Assembly: GCA_011109175.1 (NCBI GenBank)
Contig: RDEW01000027.1
Span: forward strand, 62,001 to 126,000
Direction: 5' to 3'
DNA: 64,000 nucleotides
Source: Dicyema japonicum
Taxonomy: Eukaryota; Dicyemida; Rhombozoa; Dicyemidae
Positions within the stretch are counted from its first letter, which is position 1, and every line of letters starts with the position of its first letter. The translations under genes were made by a program, and so were the position numbers. The notes beneath the pieces are model-generated. The model searched no databases, had not been told where the DNA came from, and worked only from the letters and a program-made list of their open reading frames with translations. Shown here piece by piece: positions 11,679-23,280 of this stretch.

Positions 11679-11783
11679 CCTCCATTGATTTTAAATACAG
11701 ACAATGGGAAGGAATTCTGTAATGGATATATGGAGAAGTTATGCCAAAAATTTGGTAGAACAATTAAAGGCCGTCGACAATGA
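11679..11783 (+). pseudogene. integrase relic (GIN/KRBA2-type)
   Basis: The plus-strand frame reads P-P-L-I-L-N-T-D-N-G-K-E-F-C-N-G, then C-Q-K-F-G-R, and stops. T-D-N-G-x-E-F is the second catalytic Asp region of retroviral-type DDE integrases. The K-L-C-x-x-F spacing matches the relic at 59456-59740 (-). The usual G-R-P-R-x-P block that follows is lost to a frameshift (G-R-R-Q-stop). Confidence 0.65.
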
Positions 11784-11939
11784 ATTACTGGAATTGCCGG
11801 ATGCGAGAAAAGATGCATACATAAATATTTCGCTGGCAGCAGAGAGGATGGAAGAAAATCGTAAATGGAAACCTATGATGATCCACGGAAAGGGAGAAGG
11901 ACCTTTTTTTTGTGGTGTCTGGTCCAGTTGTACATGATA

Positions 11940-12792
11940 TCTAGCTGTTCGAGCCCTGCCATAAATACTTAATTCATCTCACAGTACCTTGTGCTCCTTC
12001 CAGCTTCCAGTAGTCCGTCGGCAAAAGAGTGCGCAGTCTTTAATATCAATCATCTTATTGGATCTGCTCTTGTGGTTCATTGGAACTTTGATCTCGAGCA
12101 GGAAGCAGATTCCTATTCTTACTGAGTCGTTGTCTTAAATTACTCCGAGCGATGCACAGGGAAGCGTTATCAGTCATACACCGCTCACACTTGTAAATAT
12201 GGAAAATAGACATGCTTGTCGATGTTGACCTAATTTCAAATCGATCGTGTCAACAATATTGGCACAAAAATGCTGTTTCTTCGGGTTTGGAGAGTTCCAA
12301 GGTTATCAAAGATCTTTTTATCCCATTTCCTGATTACAGGTAAGATGCCTTACATTGAATACTACATACTGCGGAGGGACACTCACAAACACGCAAATTT
12401 AAAAAAAATGTAAAAGCAACTACGTATTGTCTAAACAACAAAGAAACCGCCGATAGACATAAAAGCGTAAATAGCGATGATAATTGAAATTTAACACATT
12501 TAACCCCAATGCCAAGACAAAATCTTTTCTACTCCAATATATACAACGAACTAAATTCCCAACATACTCGCACAGGTTCATTTAGTCTAACATAATAAGA
12601 AAGAATGTTGTCCACAAGAAAAACCAAAAAATTTTCAAATTTCCCGCTCTAAATGTATTGACAGAGACTGGTATCCAAATAGTCAGAGTAAAATCAAGAT
12701 TCGTAAGGATTTGGACAATAAAATGATTTCGAAAGCAAATTCAAATCAAGTGAATTAAAATTAAACGTTAGAAAGAAATTAATAGCTCAGAT
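11940..12792. other. no gene recognised; possible upstream exons of the SH3 gene
   Basis: Several short open stretches at 12510-12720 are separated by intron-sized GT...AG segments (for example 24 nt ending just before 12601). However, more than one frame stays open across them, so no exon chain could be fixed. The ATG at 12793 is itself preceded by an acceptor-like ctcag. Confidence 0.3.
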
Positions 12793-13095
12793 ATGAAGAA
12801 AAACGATGAAAAAACTAAGCTTTTAAAGAAAAAATTCAAATATTTCGATTTTTTATCTCAAAAATTACCGGAAAGTAACTGTGTGGTAAAAAAAGCCGAA
12901 AAGTATTATCTTAAAAGGGGTGAATCACGTGGGCGGAGAGTAATGCATTATTATGCAGCTCAGAAACATGATGAATTGGATCTTTTTGTGGGGGATTATA
13001 TTTCGGTTGAAAAAGTCTATGATGACGGATGGTGCTATGGTTACTCGAACAGATTTAAAACTTATGGATTCCTCCCGGAAAACTTTATTAATTAA
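12793..13095 (+). CDS. SH3-domain protein
   Basis: 100 residues. The second half is an SH3 domain: M-H-Y-Y-A-A-Q-K-H-D-E-L-D-L replaces the ALYDY...DELSL start, then G-D-Y-I-S-V, D-D-G-W-C-Y-G, and finally G-F-L-P-E-N-F-I for the G-x-F-P-x-N-Y-V end. The ligand-pocket residues (Tyr, Glu, Trp, Pro, Phe for Tyr) are present. The first 50 residues are lysine-rich with no known domain. SH3 domains bind proline-rich peptides in signalling and cytoskeletal adaptors, so this is either a small adaptor or the last exon of a larger one. It lies between two R2-like LINE fragments. Confidence 0.7.
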   Translation: MKKNDEKTKLLKKKFKYFDFLSQKLPESNCVVKKAEKYYLKRGESRGRRVMHYYAAQKHDELDLFVGDYISVEKVYDDGWCYGYSNRFKTYGFLPENFIN

Positions 13096-13149
13096 ATTAT
13101 TTTTAAAACGAATTTTAATATTTTTTTTATTTTTAATAATTAGTAAATG

Positions 13150-14083
13150 TGTAGGCGTCGATGGAAAAGATCAACTTAAAAGCCTTCATAAGGTCCTCTT
13201 CAGAGCATTGGACAACCCACATGTCGACCTTAAGTCGTCGACAATATGGCTAAAATACGGTGACAACTCACCTCGATCGGAGGCGCTGTACACGTATATG
13301 CAAAACCGCAATATTTTTTGGGGTCGATCAACAAATACATGTCCCCACTGTTAGTCAAGGAGCATGTCGGTTGATCATTTAGGCACTCGATGCGGATCCA
13401 TGCTCTGTCACTACTATGTGTGGAGGCATGACAAGGTAGTAAGGAGTCTTCATCTTTTAATATGCAACAAGTATAATATTCGCCACACCAGAAAGTTGCG
13501 GACTTATAAGGTGCAATCTGTAGTAGAGAACACCAGGGTCCAAATTAAGGTAGGCAGTGTTATCCGTACCTCGGTGCTAACCAGAAAGTTGCGGAATTAT
13601 AAGGTGCAATCTGTAGTAGAGAACACCAGGGTCCAAATTAAGGTAGGCAGTGTTATCCGTACCTCGGTGCTAGTTAAGCGCAATAAACCGGACATTGTGG
13701 TACACGATAAGGAGTCTGGCCAAGTCCTTATCATAGAGGTTGACATTATGTCTCAAGACCGTTTGCAGACTGTGGAAGTAGAGAAAAAAAGGATTTATGA
13801 CTTGCAACGAAATGGGGAAGATGCTTAGTTGCAAGGTTCTCGTTATTCCAATAGTAATGACGTGGGAAGGAATTGCAACAAAGTACCACAAGGGTTATCT
13901 GAAGCAGTTGGGGTAGATAGGAAGCTCCAGACCCATCTACAGTCCACTGTATTAAAGCGGACCGTAGAGAGCCTGACACTAGAGTATAGGAGGCAGAGCC
14001 CGGAGATACCATATAAGCAGATGGTTCAATTGGACAAGGCGCTCTCGGAGTTGTTTCAGCAACCAGAATCGAACCTGCCTTAG
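13150..14083 (+). pseudogene. R2-like LINE C-terminal domain
   Basis: Reads S-S-T-I-W-L-K-Y-G-D-N-S-P-R-S-E, then C-P-H-C and, after a stop, V-D-H-L-G-T-R-C-G-S-M-L-C-H. This is the family's zinc-knuckle and linker. Further on are P-D-I-V-V-H-D-K-E and I-I-E-V-D-I, the restriction-like endonuclease core (P-D...E-V) typical of R2-type elements. The end is S-T-V-L-K-R-T-V-E-S. Stops near 13351 and 13826 break it. Part of the domain is duplicated in tandem (13488-13673). Confidence 0.7.
13488..13673 (+). repeat. 93-bp in-frame tandem duplication
   Basis: Two copies, 13488-13580 and 13581-13673, differ at one base or so (gcggactta versus gcggaatta). The unit is 31 codons, so the R2-like frame stays open across it. 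The near identity makes it a recent event in an already dead element. Confidence 0.9.
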
Positions 14084-14734
14084 GAGGCTGGCGAACAGGC
14101 AGGCGAGGAAGGTTGTTGATTATTAAATATTGACTTTTTATTGTTTATTAAATAAAGATGGAGTATTATAATTACCTGAAAAATCTTCAATAATTATCTT
14201 ATCGTTCTCTCCCTGACCAAACCCTCTGATGAAGATTGCATTATGAAAACTATTCCGCTAAAGAATGAACTGATGTCTGCGACAGTAGGACGTGGGACAA
14301 AAATGGAAGAGGGCGGACGTAAGCCTGAAATGAAGTATTGGAAGATGGATTTTGTCGGCACAAGCAGATGTTCTCACTTTGGTTCCTTTCTTGGATTAGT
14401 TAGTTATGACTGTTTGTGCTGGGCTTCAATGGTAAGTCTGGGGTTAATAATAATAATTATTATTATTCTCGGTTAACCTAAGTACTTCACACTGTCCTTG
14501 TGACGGAGCGGCGAAAGAGCACGAAGTACTGGTCGATAAATGAAGTAATTGTGGAAAGGCTAGATGCCGCTCGAGCTTTCTGCACAAACAAAGGGCCCAG
14601 TCGGGATGACTCTTTTTTCATGAAAGGACGACAACAATTGTTTGTATGATCTCCTAGAAAGAAAAGTCTTGATCGAATGCAAAAAATTATAGGCCAATTT
14701 TTATACACAGAGAAAGAAGTTAAAGTAAACAACT

Positions 14735-15010
14735 AATTAAGTATATCCAGTTTCCACTTCTACAGAAACAGAGTCTATCCGGATTCAGCATAAAAGGAAA
14801 AAGACGTCCATACTTGCAGTTGTGGAAACCCCTCCAGTGGAGTGGGGAAGAGCAAATGATCATTTTTCGTGCCACCCAGGCACTGGGCGCCACCTAGACA
14901 GGTGGATCACATGACACCACTCTAATAGGAGGAGAAATAGTAGAAACAGATAGACAAACAGAAAACCTCAACTAATTAGCCACGCAGCACCACATGGTGC
15001 AACGCGGCGA
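14735..15010 (-). repeat. deleted-LINE repeat, copy
   Basis: About 275 bp nearly matching 35925-36215 and the reverse of 60895-61195. Shared blocks are gcgccacctagacaggtgg, cccctccagtggagtgggg and the ttccacttctacagaaaca end. No coding capacity. Confidence 0.8.
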
Positions 15011-15029
15011 GGAAGGAAAATATTTCTGA

Positions 15030-16830
15030 CACACTTTGTCACTTTATTATTATTATTCACGAGAGCCATAATATTTATAGCAGCAAAAAATATAAGCATG
15101 TGCAGCAAAAAATATAAAAAAATAGTTAGCTTGCTCCAAGCTCTTCTGTTCTTAGCCAGGTCCCTCAGTGTGTCCAGATCGTCACCAGATGCCAATGTTT
15201 TCTTCACGGCTTTCAGGTCGTCTTGTAAAACGACCAGGAGGGTTGTTCTTGATCTTCCGAGAAAGCGTTTTATATGGAGGAGTAATAATCTTCCACTGCG
15301 AAATTCGTTGGAGATTTCGGGTCCAACCTCAGAACGCGTCCAAAAAGTCTCCAACGAACGCTAATGATCTCGTGACTTAATGGTGTACAATCACACTTAT
15401 TGTACAGTCTTTTCCGCGAGATCTTGGATGGCCAAAAACAACCCTCTCGGTCGTTTTACAAGACGACCTGAAAGCCGAGAAGGAAACATTGATTCCAGTT
15501 ATGTTTCTTATATGATTCCTGTGAAACGATTTTAGGCTCTCCAATTCCTCTTTTGAAGTAGCCCAGGTCCCAGAGTTGTATAGGAGGATTGGTTAGATAA
15601 AGGTGTCGTGTAACATTATCCTTTGTTTTATGTTATATCCTTTCCGTTTTTCAGCCTGTGTAATGCCGCGTTTGCCATGGTTTTTCTCCGAATGATATCT
15701 TCACTATCTCCTAATAGGGATTCAAGTTTCTTTATGTGTCTTCATTTTTCTTCGAGTTATTATTCATTCGTCTTATTCCTGTCCATTCTGTTTTTTCCCT
15801 GTTACGGTGAGAAACCATTTCCCAAGTATATCTGGTGCTTTTTCTACTATATCTGGTGCTATTTCCAGGAGTTCTTTGTATTCAGAGAATAGGTTGACAT
15901 CATCAGCATAAATAACTTCTTTTATTTTTCCTTGGTATTATAATCTCAGTTCCCTCATAGCGGTCTCCAAGTATATTGTAAATAGTAGCGGAGGGAAGGA
16001 GTCTTTTTGAGGAGTGCCTGTGTTTGTTTCAAATTTTTTTGAGTAGGTTGTTCCAACTCTCACAAGGAGCTCTGTGTTAGATAGAAAAATTTGGATCTTT
16101 CTTAGACTCGATTCGTCAATAAAGCCTTCCAGCACTGTCATCAATTTGTTCATGTTAACCGAGTTAAAGGCTTTTGATAGATCTATTCTCTGAATGTGGG
16201 TGAAATTGCAATATCTTTGATGTGTTGCACATCTCCATCTGTGACTCCAGACTGCATCAGCTGTTGATCTTTTTTCTCTGAACCCACTTTGACTTTCGAG
16301 TAGGTAGTCATAGGCGGGTCCTTTTATTCGTTCCAATACAATGTTAGCTAAGACTTTCCATAGAGAATTTGATAATATAATCGGTCGCTAGTTTTCAACC
16401 GGTCCTTTGGGTATATTGGGTTTTTGTATATGTATTAGTAATCCCGTTCCCAAGGGTAAAGTTGAGTTAGTTGAAAACATTTCATTTAGTAGTGTAGCGA
16501 TATTTTCAAAATGGGGGTAAGGCCGAATTTTAGTAATTCTGGGATTATCGTATCTGGTCTAGGGCTTCTATTATTTTTTAGTTTTTGACATGCTGTTTTT
16601 ACTTCCAAAATTGTAATTGGTTCTTTCAAGGGTCTAGGCTTTTTTTTGAATGAGGGATTGATGTAATCACATTGAGAAGTTTTTCAAAATGTGTTGCAAT
16701 TACCTCCGCTTGCTCTTCACTATTCAGTAATGTCCTGCCATTTTTGTCTTTAATGATTATTCGTTTTTTTCCGGTTTGTGTGGCGTAGAATTGATTTTGC
16801 GAAGCAGTTCTTCTTGATGGAGTGTTCTGA
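15030..16830 (-). pseudogene. RTE/Jockey-like LINE relic
   Basis: Minus strand. RT blocks: G-F-R-E-K-R-S-T-A-D-A-V, then I-D-L-S-K-A-F-N-S-V and F-T-I-Y-L-E in 15938-16336. Next comes the thumb (I-L-L-Y-N-S-G-T-W-A, about 15560). The C-terminal module G-R-S-R-T-T-L-L-V-V-L-Q-D-D-L lies in 14968-15354 and ends at the ggctctcgtga tail near 15060 that other copies share. A small piece of the same module is inverted at 15418-15495 (+). Multiple frameshifts; the endonuclease is missing. Confidence 0.7.
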
Positions 16831-16944
16831 TATTTCTAAGAATTTAATCCCTTTGTTAAATAAATTTTAAAATGTGAATAAAAAAAGAACTATCTAAAAC
16901 AAATTTAATAAAAATTAAAAAAATAATATTTTTTCATAAAAATG

Positions 16945-17033
16945 TGCGGATTCGAGAATTTTGTAGATAAAATGTATTTTGACCGATTGGATGGCGGATT
17001 CATGAGGTGACACATTCGATAAAATTTACTGTA
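16945..17033 (-). repeat. solo Tigger-like terminal repeat
   Basis: Two copies of gcggattc and the end atttactgta match the right end of the Tigger element at 26451-27943. No partner end or transposase is nearby, so it is a fragment. Confidence 0.5.
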
Positions 17034-17384
17034 CTTTTTTTCAATTGTGCAATGAGTAGGGCGATTTTTATCAGTAAAGCCAAAAATTCATATGTTCTTT
17101 AAAGTTGTTTAAAACCTCTAAAATGTAGTTATTAATCGAAAATATTATATAAATCAAAATTTAAAATCTAAAAAGTCAAAATTTGGGTAGTGTATTTTTA
17201 AAAGTAGGTTGAAGGGTCTAATTTCACGATAGCCGACACTCATTTATAATCAGCTACAATGAGAGTCGGAAACTTTCAAAAATGCTCGACCACATGAAGA
17301 CATGTCGCTTTCAAGTCTGATGCAGTAGAAACCTCAGAGATTCTGACACAAATCGCTATTTTCAACATAAATAAATAAAGCAAT

Positions 17385-17560
17385 TTACGAGGAGCCAGAT
17401 TAGTTATCGCTCCTCCCAGACTTTAATTTAAGCAAAAAACAGTTATCATAACTAATTGATGAAGGAGAACCAAGGAATATTCTGCACTTCTGGTATTTAA
17501 ACTTTATTACGACATCTTTGTCGAATAGTTATGTAATCTACTTTTCTCAGGTGACAACTA
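17385..17560 (-). repeat. SINE fragment (copy of the 5261 family)
   Basis: Reverse-oriented tail segment: cgaggagccagattagttat, then a ttaatttaagcaaaaaacag stretch that mirrors the tail of copy 1. The tRNA head is lost. Confidence 0.55.
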
Positions 17561-17650
17561 ATGTTATGGTAACACGAAAAAGGATCATTTGCTCTCTCCT
17601 ACTATACTGGAGAAAATTCCACAGCTACAAAGACTGGACTGATTAGGAAA
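17561..17650 (+). repeat. deleted-LINE repeat, fragment
   Basis: Contains ggatcatttgctctctcct, then a ctggagaaaattccacagct stretch, the central part of the repeat at 60895-61195 in the same orientation. Confidence 0.5.
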
Positions 17651-17840
17651 TTGTCACATTTTGGATATATGAAAGAAAAATTGTTAGCGCAGGTGGTTAC
17701 TCTATATGGTAGGGTCAGTGTCAAAAGACACAGAAAAAAGAAACTTTTCCCCTCATTCAATCGATACGTGTGGCTGGTTAGTATGCTTCGGCTCTGAATG
17801 TGAGGCGTCGTGTATTTATTGAATACTTATGATTTCTTGA

Positions 17841-18071
17841 GACATAGAACCAAATCCAGGACCAAGATTCTTTGCTATTATGCAGATCAATGTTGACGGC
17901 ATAAAACCAAAGATCCTGTATCTGTTGAAACACAAGATCGATATTTCCATTATCTCCAACAACAATGATAGAATTCGATACAAATCACTGGTCATAATTT
18001 TTTTAGGGTTTTTAAGTGACAGGGGTGATATGAGCTTTAGGAATAGGAGAGGAACTCCAGAATGTCGATAG
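17841..18071 (+). pseudogene. 2A-like motif plus LINE endonuclease start
   Basis: D-I-E-P-N-P-G-P at 17841-17864 has all the conserved residues of a 2A ribosome-skipping peptide. A TGA sits directly upstream in frame, where other copies have Cys/Gly. The endonuclease start follows (M-Q-I-N-V-D-G-I-K-P-K-I), the same spacing as at 25.9, 53.6 and 59.1 kb. The frame decays after about 70 codons. Confidence 0.65.
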
Positions 18072-18129
18072 AATTGAATGAGGCAGTATTTGACCGACAA
18101 GTACTTTCATAGCTAATTGTGGTTCGAAT

Positions 18130-18678
18130 GAATCGTTTATATATGATAATTAGGCCTTTTCTGCTTTAGCATAAAGAATACCATGACACAGCTTTCAGTA
18201 TGTTGATTTTGCGAGAAGCTTTTGTGCATTGTTCCTCACATGTTTCGAAAAAGTCTTTAGTTAGTCGAAAATAACTAACAAGTATTTTGGGATGTTTCGT
18301 AACGGGAATTTTTAAAATTGGTTTAAGATTTAGTTGGCGACGGTTGAATGTGAATATAGTGATGGATTTCAATGGAGGAGATAAATGATTTGCTTCGAGC
18401 CACTCCCAAGAAAGTTCAAGTGGTTCTGGACATCATTTGTTGTTTCGTTAAAACTCCGAGTATTTGTGTGCAAGGCTGTTTATGTTAAATTGAATGACAT
18501 TGAGGAATTTCGCATTTTTGTGGAGGCCCTGGGTTCTGTTCGATATCCCAAGCGAGGATTCTGAAGCGACAATCCGATCTCTGGGAGCGGAAGCTTTGGC
18601 CCTCTCAACAGCTGCCATCATACATTCGACCTCCCTTACGTCGTTGAACAGGTTGACATGGGAGTAATTGTGGTTCAT
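18130..18678 (-). pseudogene. internally deleted LINE relic
   Basis: Minus strand. It starts with an endonuclease N-terminus (I-Q-F-N-I-N-S-L-A-H-K). It then jumps, with no RT palm between, to an RT C-terminal stretch (P-V-T-K-H-P-K-I-L-V-S-Y and C-T-K-A-S-R-K-I-N-I-L-K-A). The joined parts show a large internal deletion. Confidence 0.6.
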
Positions 18679-19124
18679 TTAGTTGTCAAATTGATACTGC
18701 CATCCAATTTTCGCCACGTGTAGGTGAACTACGTCAAATTTCGAAATATCAGTACCAGAGTACACTTAATCCAGATACTCTAAGAATTTAGATGATTCTT
18801 ATCAGAACAAATATTACTCGAAACAAATATATTTTTGATACTAAAAGCCTAAATAATTTTCATCAGCAATCTACATTCTTCAGTGCAAAACAAGTTTTAT
18901 TCAACCTTAACATAAGTATTCTTTATTTGAAAGCAAAACTAAAAATCGTCTAATACGAAAATAGGTTAAAATCCATTATTCTGGAAGTCGTTGTGCTACC
19001 GCATAACCACAAAAATAAAATTACATTTAAATTAAAAAAATAATCAGATAAATTATTACTCTATTTAATTAAAATTAATTGAATAAATTAGTGCCACGCT
19101 TGAACATAAAATAAGGACAAATTT
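18679..19124. other. intergenic DNA upstream of the ABCC gene
   Basis: No gene or known repeat. The final 120 bases are almost pure A/T and should include the ABCC promoter and leader. Confidence 0.4.
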
Positions 19125-22100
19125 ATGAGTGATAACGATCGACTGCTAGATTTTGATAATTCAAAGAAAGCCAAGTCAGGACTTTATCAGCTGCTCAGAA
19201 AATCTCTGAAAGGACAGATTAATAGCAGTGACGATCTTTTGGAATTACCACAAAATATGGAATGTTTCTTTATTGATGAAAAAATAGCAAATCAATCCAG
19301 TTCTCGTTGCATCAATCTGTGGACTGTGTTTTACAAACTTTATGCTTTTAAATTCTGTGCGATCGGTCTCTTGCAATTGTTATTCATCGGATCTTATCTG
19401 ACGATGCCTCTTTTACTCAAATATATTATGAATTCCTACTCGAATGGCAATAATCTGACAATAATTATGTACTCATCAATTATGCTTGCTCTCATTTTGG
19501 TGCAGTCATTCACTGACATGGCCTTTTGTTATTTCTCAGTAAAATATGGCATCGAGGCCTCTTCTATCGTGGCCACACAGGTTTACTCAAAAATTATGAA
19601 AACTTCTAAATCTATTCTGAGTCAATTGGAATCTGGAAAAATTTATAATTTCGTGAGCACAGACGCATTTCGAATTTCCACATTTTTTGAGAACTTTCAT
19701 TTACTCTGGAAAATGGGACTAGAAATCATAGTTTCCTTCTCACTGATATTTTGGGAGATTGGATACTCCGCCTTCCCCGCTTTGGGAGTTATAATATTAG
19801 TTATTCCTTTTAACAAACTCATTGTTAAAATTATTATGAAAAAGAACAAACTGATGATGGAATACAAGGATCGACGTGTTCAGGTTTGAATTTCGCTTAT
19901 TTGTAGCAAATATTCGAGGTCATTCATTACATTAGACAAGTGAAACTGAATGTCCTAGAAAATATGTTTTTAAACAAGATCAATCACTTCAGGAGTCTTG
20001 AACTTAAACAACTAACTTGGATTAAATATTTAGACGGATTTTGTGTATTTTTGTGGGCCTCAACCCCGTTGATTATTTCCGTTCTAACATTCATCACTTA
20101 CAGTTTGCTTGGTCACGAATTGACTGCAACAAAAGTACGACGGCCATTGTAAGTTTCAGATCTTTACATGTCTGTCGCTGCTCAATATTCTGATCTCCCC
20201 TTTAAATAGTCTTCCTTGGGTTCTGAACGGATTGATTGAGTCAATAATATCTCTTCGGAGAGTTCAAGATTTTCTGCTTTTAACTGAAATTGAAGAAATT
20301 CCACAGTCTGAGTCAATTGGGGACCTTCAGAGACCTCTGTTTATTTCAGATAAAATTGTGGAGTTGGAAAACTGTGACCTCGGTTATAATAACGCTGAAA
20401 GACTACGAAATATAAATTTTTCTGTCGGATCGGTACTTTACCCATGTCAATAAAAGGGAGAATTGGTTTTTGTCACCGGAAAAGTAGGCGCTGGAAAAAC
20501 CATGTTAATCAACGCTATCCTTAGAGAAATTCCAATTTTTGAAGGATTCTGTCAACTACCTAATAAATTTGTACAGAAGATAGGATTCTGTCCCCAATGT
20601 CCGTGGATTCGAAATTGCACCATTAGAGAGAACATCACACTAGGGTTTACCTACAAAAAAATGAAGTATAAAAGCATACTGAACCTTTGTGGATTGTTAG
20701 ACGATCTTCAAGTTGTTACATATTTATTTTAGAATATGAATTCTGGAGATTTAACGATTGCAGGCCCGAATGGAATTAAACTTAGTGGGGGACAAAAAAT
20801 AAGAATTGGATTAGCAAGGCTACTTTATCAAGTTTACCTTACAATTTATAATTGAGGACGTTGACGTGTATGTTTTAGATGATCCCTTCGCATCCTTGAA
20901 TATGGAAATAGCTGATAGTATCTTTTACGATTGCATTATCAATCAACTGATAGAAAACAAAAAAACTGTGATCCTCATATCAAACGAATGTAAGTACATG
21001 TCATCAGCAGACAAAATCTATTACATAAAAAATAAAACAGTCGTAAACGAAAGTAAGTCATTCCTTAAGTCAGATCCCTTTTATTTGTTTAACGCGAATT
21101 TTGATCCAAATGGAAACAGTTATTCGCGTAGTACAAAAAATCTGTCAGAAGATTTAAAAATTGATGAGATCATTGAGGATGAGACACATCATGAACTAAA
21201 ACAAGTAGGGAATGTACGGTGGAGCGTCTATAAGACTTATTTCTCATTGTCTGGATGTCCTTTACTATTTTTGGTCGTTGTCTCAATGTTCCTTATGCAA
21301 GGTATTCTGAGGCTGATCACAATAGGAAGTAACACTGCAAGCCAATGGTGGCTCTACTATTGGTCACAGCAAACGAAAAACCAGAGCCTGAATTTGCCAA
21401 TAAACAATCATGGGAATGATTTGTATTTCTATTTGTACATATACGGCGGAATAGGAGGATTCAATATATTGGTTACCCTCGTCAGAGCCTTCTCCTTTGC
21501 TGGCTTTGCCATTAAGGCTGCAAAAAATTGTCACAATAAGTTAATAAACTCAGTTATAGCAGTAAAATATACAATATACGATAGGCCAAAATGACGTTTT
21601 TTTACAAAGTCCCAATAGGGAGAATTATTAACAGGTTTTCTAAGGACACGAATACAATCGACGATACCCTCCCATTTGGCCTTAATATTTTAGTTAGCGT
21701 CATATTTGCTTTATTTGGAGTTTTATCCCTTCAGTTATATGGATTTCCGTGGTCAGGTGTTTTTCTGGTGGTCCTTTCCTTCTTTTATTTTTGCTTGCAA
21801 GTAGACTAAATTGTTATATCAGAAATGCTATAGACATTCGGTTAGAGAAATTAGAAGAATTTCAAGCTTAGGGTTTTCTCATGTTCTAGAGGAGGTTGAA
21901 GAGACTCTTTCTGGTGTGGCAGTATTACGAGGCCTGTATGAACGGCATTCTTAGTATAGATTTTTATAATTTTTAGTTTTAAAAGTTTATTTTATGGACA
22001 TTTTGACTTCTATCAGAGATCTAAATATTCTGATTTGATTATAACTATTTTGTTCAGTTTTTGTCTGAAAATGCTCGGATTTTTTTTCATGGCTTTTGTG

Positions 22101-23037
22101 ATATTTGGAAATTTTGTCAATTTCTTAGAAACTGGAGTTATTAATATCGGTTTTGTGAGTTATAAACCTCAGGAAAACTCGGTCTTGTACTGTCAAATGG
22201 ATTTGTCATCAGTTCTTTTCTCATGCTACTCATTAAGATGCTTTCCGAGACTGAGCGTGAGATCGTAGCTGTTGAGAGGACTTTGGAGTACAGCGAACTT
22301 CCCTCTGAATCTTTTGAAAGTCAAAAGGAAGACTGGAATGCTTCCCAGGGATTATTAATATTTGATCATGTATCGTTTAGTTATGATAACGGAAAAACAT
22401 TCACTTTCAAGGACATCTCATTTTCAGTCCACCAGGGAGATAAAATTGGAATCATTGGCCGAACGGGAGTTGGAAAGTCTACTCTGTTCGCTGTCCTTTC
22501 CAGATTAGTTGAAATTTGGAGCGGAAAAATATTTTACGATGGTATGAGTATCGCCGATTTGAATATCAATACTTTAAGAAAAAATTTGACGATTGTTTCA
22601 CAAGATTCTTTTATTTTTGGAAGTTCTGTAAGAGAAAATCTTGTTTGTAATTCTACCAGAAAAAATATTGAAGACTCCGATATTTGGAGTGTTCTGAAAA
22701 AATGTAATTTGGTTGAAACTATCACATGTCTCGGGGGTCTCGATGCGACTCTAACTGAAAGTCAGCTTTCTTTTGGCGAGAAAAAGCTCCTCAGTCTTGC
22801 AAGGATTTTTTTCTCATTTTCAAAAGTAGATTATATTTTTGCATAAAGATTCTCTGTTTTGACGAAATCACTGCGGGAGTCGATGAAGAAACCGAAAAAA
22901 TGCTCATTGAGGCTCTCGACAAATTACTGCATGGTCGAACAGCTTTGATAATTACGCACAAATCAAATTTACTAAAATTATGCAACAGAATCTTTGTTTT
23001 TGAAACTTCATCTTTAACAGAGACTATAACTTATTGA
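19125..23037 (+). CDS. ABCC-type (MRP-like) ABC transporter
   Basis: ATP-driven exporter of organic anions and conjugates, two TMDs and two NBDs. Eleven exons (first 19125-19883, last 22849-23037) read through to 1226 residues; introns of 21-25 nt start at 19884, 20135, 20433, 20712, 20832, 21562, 21801, 21954, 22150 and 22826. NBD1: Walker A G-K-V-G-A-G-K-T (428-435), L-S-G-G-Q (522-526), Walker B V-Y-V-L-D-D-P with Asp in place of the catalytic Glu, and Asn in place of the H-loop His (I-S-N). TMD2 has N-R-F-S-K-D-T-N-T-I-D. NBD2: Walker A G-R-T-G-V-G-K-S-T (about 1040), signature changed to L-S-F-G-E, Walker B with Asp-Glu (C-F-D-E, about 1168) and an intact H-loop (I-T-H-K). NBD1 is thus the degenerate site, as is usual in ABCC. 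It has the short form without TMD0. Confidence 0.93.
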
Positions 23038-23094
23038 TTTTTTATATTCTTCCATTTCCTTTATTATGTATATTACCTTAAGTTAGAAGATTGA

Positions 23095-23280
23095 GTAGTC
23101 GGATGGCAAACTGGTTAGGTGTTGGGCTAAAGTGGCTTAGGTTACGGGTTCGATTCTCGCTGCTGTTAACCTGGTGGAAGGTTCCACGCATCTACAATGC
23201 CAAAAGGGGTTGACGAGTGATGCCGTCATCAGTGGATACTCACTGCGGAACTGGATTGTCTAGAAAGGACCCACACAAAT
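23095..23280 (+). repeat. tRNA-derived SINE, copy 2
   Basis: A box tggcaaactgg, B box gggttcgattc, then the family body ttgacgagtgatgccgtca. It abuts the 3' end of the LINE at 23260-25990 and lies 60 bp after the ABCC stop. Confidence 0.75.

Noticed and set aside
12953-13354. 133-codon plus-strand frame overlapping the SH3 gene
   Set aside because: Its first part is the SH3 gene in another frame; only the part after about 13150 is meaningful and belongs to the R2-like LINE.
13746-14012. minus-strand frames over the R2-like tail
   Set aside because: Mirror of the real plus-strand LINE frame; no domain.
14446-14467. 22-bp perfect palindrome of (aat)n/(att)n
   Set aside because: Simple-sequence palindrome; no T-run or partner site to suggest a terminator or origin.
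18208-18372. independent small gene on the minus strand
   Set aside because: Reads as a LINE thumb region (P-K-I-L-V-S-Y, K-A-S-R-K-I-N-I-L-K-A).
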